DNA of 7,137 nt from an uncultured Oscillospiraceae bacterium (GTDB lineage: Bacteria > Bacillota > Clostridia > Oscillospirales > Oscillospiraceae), in assembly GCA_934645175.1 (NCBI GenBank), contig CAKUDE010000054.1, forward strand, positions 1-7,137, read 5' to 3'. How positions within the stretch are numbered: position 1 is the stretch's first letter; each line of letters begins with the position of its first letter. Under the pieces are notes generated by a model. That model was given only the letters and a program-made list of their open reading frames with translations, was not told the DNA's origin and ran no database searches. This document shows, one piece after another, positions 1-5,509 of the stretch. Both the position numbers and the translations under genes were made by a program.

Positions 1-978
1 GCGCGAGGCGTGCGGCACGCGCTCGCCGGGGGCGAAGTCCACGCCCCGGATGGCGGCCCAGCCCGTGTTCGTGCGGCCCACCCGGCGGAAGACGACGCGC
101 AGATGGCGCGTCGTGACGGGCGGGAAGGAGAAGACCGTTGGATCCTCCTTCTGGGTCGAGTCCGACACGTAGTGCGTGCGCCAGGCCGTCCCGTCGTCGG
201 AGACGCGGAACGCGCACGTGACCTGGTTGTTGAGATGGTACTGCGCGAACTGCGGACCGATCCGCATGCGCACCGTCCCGATCTCCACCGGCGCGCGGAA
301 CGCATACTCCAGCCACTGCTCGGTCTTCGCGCCCTGCGTGCCGACGACCCACGCGCAGCCCTTCGGGACGGCGGGCGTCTTGAGCGCGGCGTCGAGATGG
401 ACATTCGTCGCGACGGGCGTATAGGCGCCCACGTCGTAGGCGTCGCCCGGCACGGAGGGGAACGCGACGACCGCGACGTCGCGGGAGAACCCGACGGGAC
501 TCGGACACGCGGGCAGGCGCACGCGCACGGGCGCGCCGCCCGTCACGACCGTCTCCGTCCAGCCCATCATCTTCATCGCGTTCTCGGGCTTGATCCACGG
601 CCCGCCGGACGAACTCCATCCGGGGCAGTTGTGGAACGAGAGCGACAACCCCAGCCGGTCGGCCTCGCGCCCCGCCCAGTTCACCATCCCGTACCATTCG
701 GGCGAAAGGCTCTTCACGGCCCCCTTGTCGTGCCGGAACTCCGCGATGTCGAGGATCGTCGCGCCGCCAAGGCCCGCCCGCTTCATCGCCTCCAGGTCCT
801 TCGTGATGCCCGCGCGCGAGATGTTGTTGTCCATCCAGTGCCACCACGTGCGCGGCCGCGACTCGGCGGGCGGGTCCGCGAACCCCTCCGCCAACGCATC
901 CGCGCCACACGCCATCCCGGCAACGCCAAGGGAAAACACGCACACCAAAGACAAAAGAGACGACAATTCTTTCTTCAT
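1..978 (-). CDS. GH106-type glycoside hydrolase (alpha-L-rhamnosidase-like), N-terminal part
   Basis: This is an open frame of 326 codons that runs off the left edge, so the C-terminal part is missing. GH106 enzymes are usually about 900-1100 residues. Residues 1-30 look like a signal peptide: a KK start, a hydrophobic core around 6-24, and likely cleavage after the ADALA at 26-30. The mature protein opens with the GH106 signature: PPAESRPRTWWHWMD at 36-50, then NISRAGITKDLEAMKRAGLGG at about 52-72. NCPGWSSSGGPW follows at 117-128. Family knowledge: these are exported or periplasmic enzymes that remove rhamnose from plant or algal polysaccharides. The exact substrate cannot be read here. The start is the ATG at 978, because the signal peptide begins there. 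The gene is very GC-rich with G/C-ending codons. It faces away from the island and is probably host chromosome. The family call is firm; rhamnosidase activity is inferred. Confidence 0.88.
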   Translation of the reverse strand, partial: MKKELSSLLSLVCVFSLGVAGMACGADALAEGFADPPAESRPRTWWHWMDNNISRAGITKDLEAMKRAGLGGATILDIAEFRHDKGAVKSLSPEWYGMVNWAGREADRLGLSLSFHNCPGWSSSGGPWIKPENAMKMMGWTETVVTGGAPVRVRLPACPSPVGFSRDVAVVAFPSVPGDAYDVGAYTPVATNVHLDAALKTPAVPKGCAWVVGTQGAKTEQWLEYAFRAPVEIGTVRMRIGPQFAQYHLNNQVTCAFRVSDDGTAWRTHYVSDSTQKEDPTVFSFPPVTTRHLRVVFRRVGRTNTGWAAIRGVDFAPGERVPHASR

Positions 979-985
979 GTTTCCA

Positions 986-994
986 AGTATAGCA
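986..994 (-). promoter_or_regulatory. Extended -10 promoter of the GH106 gene (probably leaderless)
   Basis: On the minus strand the sequence reads TGCTATACTTGG: an extended TGn plus TATACT (5 of 6 to TATAAT). Only 7 bases separate the hexamer from the ATG at 978, so transcription would start at or next to the A of the start codon. No -35-like hexamer sits 16-18 bases upstream, and no Shine-Dalgarno is well placed (only GGAA 3 bases from the ATG). The string TATACTTG is also one base off the Bacteroidota TAnnTTTG element. Confidence 0.5.
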
Positions 995-1073
995 TATCGC
1001 CCCTCGGTTGGGTTGGGTGTTCGGTTGCCGTTTCAGGGGGCTGCATAAAGCCGCTCCCCACCGGCCTGTTCTC

Positions 1074-1101
1074 AATGCAAAAGAGCCGGATGACCGGCTC
1101 T
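1074..1101 (-). terminator. Rho-independent terminator, originally of a tRNA gene
   Basis: A perfect 8-bp stem, AGAGCCGG/CCGGCTCT (1082-1089 with 1094-1101), has a 4-base loop. On the minus strand it is followed by TTTTGCATT. It begins 19 bases after the CCA end of the tRNA fragment at 1121, as expected for the native terminator of that tRNA gene. It would also keep island transcripts from reading into the GH106 gene. Confidence 0.7.
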
Positions 1102-1120
1102 CTCTATTATTCAGAAATTT

Positions 1121-1148
1121 TGGCGGAGGGAGAGGGATTCGAACCCCC
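1121..1148 (-). other. 3' fragment of a tRNA-Ser-type gene, putative integration (att) site
   Basis: On the minus strand this piece reads as a T-stem GGGGG (1144-1148), T-loop TTCGAAT (1137-1143), matching T-stem CCCTC (1132-1136, one G-U pair), acceptor strand TCCCTCC (1125-1131), discriminator G and encoded CCA (1121-1123). The TCCCTCCGCCA end is characteristic of bacterial serine tRNAs. No partner acceptor strand GGAGGGA, D arm or anticodon arm is found in the next 150 bases upstream, so this is a fragment and not a gene. With its terminator still attached on the left, it fits the displaced 3' end left by site-specific integration. The intact tRNA would then lie right of the window, also on the minus strand. 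The identity may extend some bases beyond 1148. Confidence 0.72.
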
Positions 1149-1228
1149 GAAGCCTTAAGTCCGAAATCAGTCATATTTGCCCTCAACGAACCAGAGAACA
1201 GAGAATTTGGACTTTCTATAATATATCA

Positions 1229-1264
1229 TTCTCTCTGCTTTCTCTATTTTTCTCCACTTTTCTC
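1229..1264. repeat. Helically phased TTCTC repeats beside the tRNA fragment
   Basis: TTCTC occurs on the plus strand at 1229, 1240, 1250 and 1260, about one per DNA turn. Two inverted copies (GAGAA) lie at 1194 and 1201, and the tract is AT-rich. It starts about 80 bases from the tRNA fragment. Such spacing fits cooperative protein binding, for example integrase arm-type sites, but a low-complexity pyrimidine tract is an alternative. Confidence 0.35.
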
Positions 1265-1286
1265 TGCCGAAAGCATCCAAAATACC

Positions 1287-1376
1287 GGATTTCAACACCA
1301 CCAGCCACAAGGGATATGAAACGGCAATACCCTATCACGCGGAGAAAATTTCATGTGCGTGGCGGTATTGAAATCC
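1287..1376. repeat. Imperfect inverted repeat pair
   Basis: GGATTTCAACACCACC at 1287-1302 matches the reverse complement of 1361-1376 (GGATTTCAATACCGCC) at 14 of 16 bases. The arms flank a 58-base spacer containing part of a second hairpin. No protein-coding potential of note lies here: the longest minus-strand frame is a 28-codon stretch from 1378 with no support. The role is unknown; a protein-binding site or a structured 3' untranslated region are options. Confidence 0.35.
1325..1370. other. Stem-loop downstream of the membrane-protein gene
   Basis: Two co-axial helices can form: CAATACC (1325-1331) with GGTATTG (1364-1370), and inside it CACGC (1336-1340) with GCGTG (1357-1361). A 16-base loop contains the palindrome GAAAATTTC. 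The hairpin lies 48 bases past the stop codon at 1419, where a 3'-end or transcript-stabilising structure is expected. No T-tract follows, so it is not a classical terminator. Confidence 0.3.
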
Positions 1377-1418
1377 ATGTCAGCGTCCCGGACAGGCCTT
1401 CTTTCGCTTCGAGATTCT

Positions 1419-2759
1419 TCACCGCTGCCAGCCCTCGATCTTGCAGACCCGCTCGATCAACTTGCGTTCCGGTTTGCCCGAATCCGGACGGAACCAGACC
1501 CCGATGCGGGCGGCGTAGGGCTTGCCCCAGTCGCCCTCGTAGATCGTGAACTCGTTTTCGTAGAGGAACTTCTCGTCCGGATTCTTCGACCAGCCGATGC
1601 GCTCGTTCGAGCGATCATAGAGCCGGTCCTCGGACAATCGTGTCCCCCTGGTCACCTCGAACGCCTTCAGATAGGTGATGCCGGACTCGCCCGGATTCAG
1701 GCGCAGCGACAGATTGTAGATGCCGGGCTGCATGCCGTTGCGCAGGACGAACTCGTCAGCGCCCCGCTTGGCGGCGTCCTCCGGCAGCCTCAATCCGGCG
1801 AACTCGTCCTTGAGGTAGGCAAGGGCCGCATTCGTCAGCCGCCGTTCGCGGGCCGTCGACTCCTCGAACACCTCGACGCAGAAGTCCTTGTCCCCGAACC
1901 GCATGCTGCTTCCGAACGAGCCGAGATTGCCCGTTCTCAGTTCGGCTTTGACCACCCCCGTCGCCGGATGCTCCGCTCCTTTCTTCCTCCCAAACGGAGA
2001 ATAGGGGAAACCAATGGTCGTTCGCGTCTGATAGTAGGCAGACTTCCGCAGGGCCTCAAAGTCCTCGCCGGGGGACACCTGTCGCGAATACCCCGAATAG
2101 TACCCGTGAAGCGGATGGTTCCACACGCCCCGGACTCTCAGCCGCCGCGTCGCACAGAGGTTCCCGCGATCCTCGTGCAGCCACCAGCCGGGGTGGCGGG
2201 CGAGATATGCCAGCAGTTCTTTTCGACGATTGTGGACGAGACCGGAAAGCCCGACAAGATCGCAATTCACCGCCGGATCGTCTCCACCAGCCAGTCCGAG
2301 ACTCTTGAAGACGCGCCGCGCGAAGTCGTCGTCATAGACGTCAACCGTCGAAAACGAATCGCTCCTGCACTCCCGCTCCGGTATCAGAATGTCTTTCTCG
2401 ACATTCGGCGGGATCGTCAAGCCGTCCGCGAACTTGTCTTCGTCCGGTCCGAGCATCGACATGAGGGCCATCGCGACCAGCGCCACGAAGAACCCGGCCG
2501 TCCAGACCAAGCCGACCACCGCCTGGAGCGCCGCCCGCTTCCAGCGGCGCTTGACGAGCGAGACGATCCACGCGGCAAAGAACAAAAGTCCCGAAACCGC
2601 CAGCAGGGCCAGCAGCGAAAAGACGATCCACTTCCCGACTTCGGCCGGGAATTTCACGGGCGACAAATGCTCAAGACCGCATATGGCGAGCATCAGGGTC
2701 GTCGCGCCGCCCCAGACGGAGAATGCGCCGTACCAAGTATCAAACAGGAATTTCTTCAT
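1419..2759 (-). CDS. Unrecognised membrane protein: three N-terminal helices and a large extracytoplasmic domain
   Basis: The product is 446 residues of a family I do not recognise. Hydrophobic segments lie at about 10-29, 44-70 and 75-103. The KRRWKR loop at 70-75 is positive, and MKK is at the N-terminus. By the positive-inside rule, residues 104-446 would lie outside the cytoplasm. That domain is soluble, mixed alpha/beta in character and rich in Arg, Asp and Tyr, with no signature or catalytic motif I can name. The ATG at 2759 is chosen because GGGGG precedes it by 7 bases and the first helix begins at once. A strong-looking promoter lies at 2851-2879. The gene is much more GC-rich (one sampled row about 73%) than the next gene upstream (one row about 40%), so it resembles the host-like GH106 gene although it sits on the island side of the tRNA fragment. 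Coding is well supported; function is unknown. Confidence 0.8.
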   Translation of the reverse strand: MKKFLFDTWYGAFSVWGGATTLMLAICGLEHLSPVKFPAEVGKWIVFSLLALLAVSGLLFFAAWIVSLVKRRWKRAALQAVVGLVWTAGFFVALVAMALMSMLGPDEDKFADGLTIPPNVEKDILIPERECRSDSFSTVDVYDDDFARRVFKSLGLAGGDDPAVNCDLVGLSGLVHNRRKELLAYLARHPGWWLHEDRGNLCATRRLRVRGVWNHPLHGYYSGYSRQVSPGEDFEALRKSAYYQTRTTIGFPYSPFGRKKGAEHPATGVVKAELRTGNLGSFGSSMRFGDKDFCVEVFEESTARERRLTNAALAYLKDEFAGLRLPEDAAKRGADEFVLRNGMQPGIYNLSLRLNPGESGITYLKAFEVTRGTRLSEDRLYDRSNERIGWSKNPDEKFLYENEFTIYEGDWGKPYAARIGVWFRPDSGKPERKLIERVCKIEGWQR

Positions 2760-2850
2760 TTCGATGCCCCCATTCCTTCTACTTCTTCGTGTCCCGCACC
2801 GATCGAGCGATCCGCGAGCTATTCAAAGACGGTTTTCGTTGAATTACCCC

Positions 2851-2879
2851 ATTATTCCACACTAACAGAAACTTTTCAA
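2851..2879 (-). promoter_or_regulatory. Sigma70-type promoter for the membrane-protein gene
   Basis: The minus strand carries TTGAAA (2874-2879, 5 of 6 to TTGACA), a 17-base spacer, and AATAAT (2851-2856, 5 of 6 to TATAAT). This is the best consensus promoter in the window. The -35 box overlaps the TGA stop of the upstream gene. Transcription would start near 2844, giving a leader of about 85 bases before the ATG at 2759. Confidence 0.6.
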
Positions 2880-3664
2880 CGCGCTGATGCCTTCAACTCT
2901 TTGTCCTTATTGTAACATCTTTCCAATTCCCCAGAATCTAAAGCCAACATTGGCAACTCAGGTATTACGAATGGAATTGAATTAACACTGTCATTAATTG
3001 ATGACGATACGTTCATTTTTTCTCCGTTCAAGACTACTTCTAGCGAATTGTTGGCTAGAAGTCGTGGTGTTGCCCCCATAGAAACGACTATCTTCACCCC
3101 CGGTATCATCAACACCCAACCGTCGATCTTCTCGCCATAGTCACATGGGACTTTTGTAGCCATCGGGGGCCTAATAATTTCCGAGAAATTGGATTTCACA
3201 AACGCTAGGATGGAGTCAACATAGGCGAATGTCCCATTATTTAGAATATCGCCCGCTATTTTGTTCTCATATTCAGACCCAAGAAACATTGATGCGCACT
3301 CTTGTAGCTGGGAGACAGAGAAACGCCACAGCAACGATGCAAGAAACCCACGCAACAGCCTTCGATTTATGGTCAGCCACACTTTACTGTCTGTCCCGTC
3401 TAATGTAGCGACTTGAGCATCTTTGGCATCGCGCAATATTTGAACTCCATAGGTATCATATATGTTTAATTTCTTCTCGCAATCACTACAGAGAATATTC
3501 TCGTCCCAGAGTGCATCGTGCAACATTCGTCCTTTGCCATTGTCTCCGAACGACTGCATACTCTTCCCTTGTTTTTGTGTATTGGGAATCAGCCCTCTTG
3601 GGACTATATGAGAGTGCGCAAGCTTCTCAAACTTTCCATGACACATTCTGCATACTTTCATCAT
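2876..3664 (-). CDS. HNH-like zinc-binding protein of unknown function
   Basis: The product is 262 residues from the preferred start. Near the N-terminus it shows C5xxC8, then HSHIVPR (17-23), then ENILC59xxC62E. This order (zinc knuckle, a His-containing IVP motif, Asn before a second knuckle) is that of HNH-type nucleases. The final His usual after the second CxxC is absent: CEKKL stands there, not CHxxxH. It may be a divergent HNH enzyme or a DNA/RNA-binding zinc protein. Residues 90-262 show no motif I recognise. The start is ATG 3664, because AAGGAG sits 9 bases before it. The upstream ATG at 3688 has only a weak GGAA and would add 8 residues. The gene is AT-richer than its neighbours. 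It follows the PIN-GNAT gene by 43 bases and probably shares its transcript. Confidence 0.72.
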   Translation of the reverse strand: MMKVCRMCHGKFEKLAHSHIVPRGLIPNTQKQGKSMQSFGDNGKGRMLHDALWDENILCSDCEKKLNIYDTYGVQILRDAKDAQVATLDGTDSKVWLTINRRLLRGFLASLLWRFSVSQLQECASMFLGSEYENKIAGDILNNGTFAYVDSILAFVKSNFSEIIRPPMATKVPCDYGEKIDGWVLMIPGVKIVVSMGATPRLLANNSLEVVLNGEKMNVSSSINDSVNSIPFVIPELPMLALDSGELERCYNKDKELKASAR

Positions 3665-3673
3665 TCTATCCAA

Positions 3674-3679
3674 CTCCTT
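3674..3679 (-). promoter_or_regulatory. Shine-Dalgarno AAGGAG deciding the start of the HNH-like gene
   Basis: AAGGAG lies 9 bases before ATG 3664 and inside the extra codons that a start at 3688 would include. It therefore favours the shorter protein, which begins just before the CxxC motif. Confidence 0.55.
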
Positions 3680-3707
3680 TGTTTTCATAATTCATTCCAT
3701 TCTCTCG

Positions 3708-4637
3708 TTACCTGTGGAGATCAACGATCTCTAGAACTAAAAGCGATACGCCACATCTTGAAACACCGCGCAGATCACGGACACCGGCATTTGTGCCATA
3801 TTTTACAAACCCCCATTTCTCCAATGTCTGCATAAGCCGTCTGGTTTCGTCATCCTTGTCGAAGATCGTAACGTAAACCTCATCGACATTAAACTGCACT
3901 GCGTTGTCGAAAACGATCTTGAGGAAGCGCTCACCCAGACGGAAACCGGATGCCTCGACCTTGAACGTTCCGATCTTCAGTCGCTTGCACGGTCGGAAAG
4001 GAGGATTCATGCCTGGATATGGTTCTTTCTCGTCTTCCAGCTTCAGATACAGAAATGCGATTACTTTCCCTCCATATGTTGAGACATATGCATATTCGTC
4101 ATTCTTGCGATTGAACCAGTCCGAGAATTCCGCGTAGGATTCCTTGAGCGAATCAAAAAAAGGGTCAGAAATATCGATGTTACTGAACTGTGTTCTGCGT
4201 ACGCTGAGCACCCGGTAATCGACCCAGTCGGGATGCTCTGATGTACATTTCTCGAGGAAAGACGAAATGTTGAAGACTCGCTCAGAAACACCCAGCGCCT
4301 GCGCCATCAAATACAAATCGGCATTCTCCGATATGACGACTTCGGCATTGTCGCGATAGAGCTGGTCGAGCGTTTCAACAATGTCTCGTCGCTGCCCTGA
4401 CTCGTCCAGACGATGCCCGACAGCCTCAACTTCTACAGACAAAACTGACCTTGAGAAAACCGAATAGGTCTCTGTCCGCTTCAGAACTTGCGACGTGAGT
4501 AGATCAGCCGACGACTGAACGATCCATTTCTCGTATCCCGCACGGTCGAGCCAAGAATACAACTTCTCCGTATCCTGATGAGGTTTTTTCTTCGTATCAT
4601 GACGAAGGAGGATATCTGTATCGATTAGCGCTTTCAT
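3708..4637 (-). CDS. PIN-GNAT fusion protein, C-terminally shortened
   Basis: The product is 309 residues. The N-terminal PIN-type nuclease domain starts with MKALIDTDILLRHD, whose Asp residues belong to the metal site; the helix and strand EVVISENADLYLMAQALGV (about 99-117) is the later acidic position. VFNISSFLEK at about 121-130 closes this half. A GNAT acetyltransferase domain spans about 140-285: FDSLKESYAEFSDWFNRK, DEYAYVSTYGGKVIAFLYLK, the acetyl-CoA loop region GFRLGERFLK (about 231-240), VDEVYVTIFDKD and WGFVKYG. From memory, relatives are near 500 residues and carry a further PUA/ASCH-like domain. Here only about 26 unconserved-looking residues follow WGFVKYG. The start is the third ATG of ATGATGATG (4637), 7 bases after AAGGGAG. 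The family's role is not settled; nuclease-based toxin or defence functions are inferred. It has its own promoter, shared in motif with the operon upstream. Confidence 0.82.
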   Translation of the reverse strand: MKALIDTDILLRHDTKKKPHQDTEKLYSWLDRAGYEKWIVQSSADLLTSQVLKRTETYSVFSRSVLSVEVEAVGHRLDESGQRRDIVETLDQLYRDNAEVVISENADLYLMAQALGVSERVFNISSFLEKCTSEHPDWVDYRVLSVRRTQFSNIDISDPFFDSLKESYAEFSDWFNRKNDEYAYVSTYGGKVIAFLYLKLEDEKEPYPGMNPPFRPCKRLKIGTFKVEASGFRLGERFLKIVFDNAVQFNVDEVYVTIFDKDDETRRLMQTLEKWGFVKYGTNAGVRDLRGVSRCGVSLLVLEIVDLHR

Positions 4638-4644
4638 CATCATA

Positions 4645-4651
4645 CTCCCTT
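4645..4651 (-). promoter_or_regulatory. Shine-Dalgarno AAGGGAG before a triple ATG
   Basis: AAGGGAG is followed by one T and ATGATGATG. The spacing is 1, 4 or 7 bases to the first, second and third ATG; the third (4637) has the normal spacing and gives the family-typical MKALIDT start. Confidence 0.6.
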
Positions 4652-4667
4652 ATGCAGTCTTGGATCT

Positions 4668-4695
4668 TTGATAGACCTCGTTATCATCACGACAA
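4668..4695 (-). promoter_or_regulatory. Candidate promoter of the PIN-GNAT gene with GTCTATCA box
   Basis: On the minus strand: TTGTCG (4690-4695, 4 of 6 to TTGACA), a 16-base spacer, TATCAA (4668-4673). The GTCTATCA box (4669-4676) is identical to, and equally placed with, that in front of the HNH operon. A small inverted repeat CGACA/TGTCG (4690-4705) overlaps the -35 region. The hexamers alone are weak; the shared box is the main support. Confidence 0.42.
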
Positions 4696-4748
4696 GGAAA
4701 TGTCGACTCGCTTTGGCCGATGTACTTTCGGATGTTTCCCATACTTTT

Positions 4749-5507
4749 CTATCTCAAGAGCGTAATGATCGACGAGTAACCGAGTCCTCCGGCAGAATTT
4801 GGAGCTCCCAGCACAAGATGATCCAGAAGGACAACGTCAACCAATTTTGACGCGGCGACAAGCATTTTAGTCACCTCCAAATCATCAGCACTCGGCGTAG
4901 GATCACCACTCGGATGATTGTGGGCCACTACGACCGCCTGCGCTCCCCACGAGATTGCTTTACGGAATACATCACGTGCTACGACCGGCGTGTAGTCAAC
5001 CGTCCCAAGTGAAACCCTGAAAGGTTCGCACATCGGTCTATGCTTTGCGTCCAGAGGCAAAACATAAAGCGTTTCCTGACACTCTGCAACAGCCACAATT
5101 CCTCTGAACAACGAGTAAGCGTCTTTAGCATTGCGGACGCTTTTCAGAGACAATTCTTGATGAGTCAACCGAGTTCCGCGTCGTCCAAGCTCAAATGCAG
5201 CCGATAGTTCAAGACACTTCACGCGACCAATTCCCTTGATCGGCCGGGCGGGGCATTCCCTGTTGTACTCCGCTATCCTGTTTTCAATTCGACGCCAATC
5301 AGAATCAACAAGGCCTTTCAAAGAACCAAACGCTTCAATTAATCGGCGAGACAACTCCACAACATCACACCCATTCGTACCCGTCTTAAGCAGCACAGCA
5401 AGTAAAGCTACATCATCAACGTCCTTTGGGTCTGCCGCACGAATCATTTTTTCTCGCGGCATTAAATCCACGACCTTCGCAGTGAAGTTATTTCTTGTCG
5501 AAATCAT
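4749..5507 (-). CDS. radC: RadC-type JAMM/MPN domain protein
   Basis: The product is 252 residues, slightly longer than typical RadC (about 220-230). Residues 18-110 match the UPF0758 N-terminal part: PREKMI, then DDVALLAVLLKTGT at 31-44, then a helix-hairpin-helix with KGIGRVKCLELSAAFELGRR at 91-110. The JAMM metal site is complete: E145 in CQETLYVLPLD, H196 and H198 in AHNHPSGD, S206 and D209. Family knowledge: despite the name, a DNA-repair role for RadC was withdrawn. Homologues are common on mobile elements and the fold is that of zinc-dependent (iso)peptidases. The ATG is preceded by AAGGGG at 5 bases, and the stop codon of the upstream gene lies in that spacer, with 2 bases between stop and start. 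Translation is probably coupled. It is the last gene of the three-gene operon. Confidence 0.92.
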   Translation of the reverse strand: MISTRNNFTAKVVDLMPREKMIRAADPKDVDDVALLAVLLKTGTNGCDVVELSRRLIEAFGSLKGLVDSDWRRIENRIAEYNRECPARPIKGIGRVKCLELSAAFELGRRGTRLTHQELSLKSVRNAKDAYSLFRGIVAVAECQETLYVLPLDAKHRPMCEPFRVSLGTVDYTPVVARDVFRKAISWGAQAVVVAHNHPSGDPTPSADDLEVTKMLVAASKLVDVVLLDHLVLGAPNSAGGLGYSSIITLLR

Positions 5508-5509
5508 GA

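Noticed and set aside
10..1158. Long plus-strand open frame opposite the GH106 gene
   Set aside because: Arg/Pro/His-rich translation without domains, typical of the antisense frame of a GC-rich gene; it also runs through the terminator and tRNA fragment, while the minus strand gives a clear GH106 sequence with a signal peptide.
1121..1187. A complete but unusual tRNA on the minus strand
   Set aside because: The only possible partner (GAGGG near 1182-1186) mismatches the acceptor ends, leaves about 67 bases, and no D arm or anticodon stem can be drawn.
1287..1376. CRISPR repeat pair (ATTTCAA-type sequence)
   Set aside because: Only two copies, inverted rather than direct, with no spacer series and no cas gene.
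1345..1378. Small 28-codon minus-strand frame from ATG 1378
   Set aside because: No Shine-Dalgarno, no recognisable product, and it lies within inverted-repeat sequence.
1353..2915. Plus-strand open frame longer than the minus-strand membrane-protein gene
   Set aside because: Low-complexity Arg/Pro composition and no ribosome site; the minus frame has transmembrane helices, a Shine-Dalgarno and a promoter.
3518..3835. Plus-strand frame across the HNH-like/PIN-GNAT junction
   Set aside because: Overlaps two supported minus-strand genes and has no motif or ribosome site.
4690..4748. Terminator after the RadC gene
   Set aside because: Only 4-5-bp stems (CGACA/TGTCG and CCGA/TCGG) without a T-tract on the minus strand; too weak to call.
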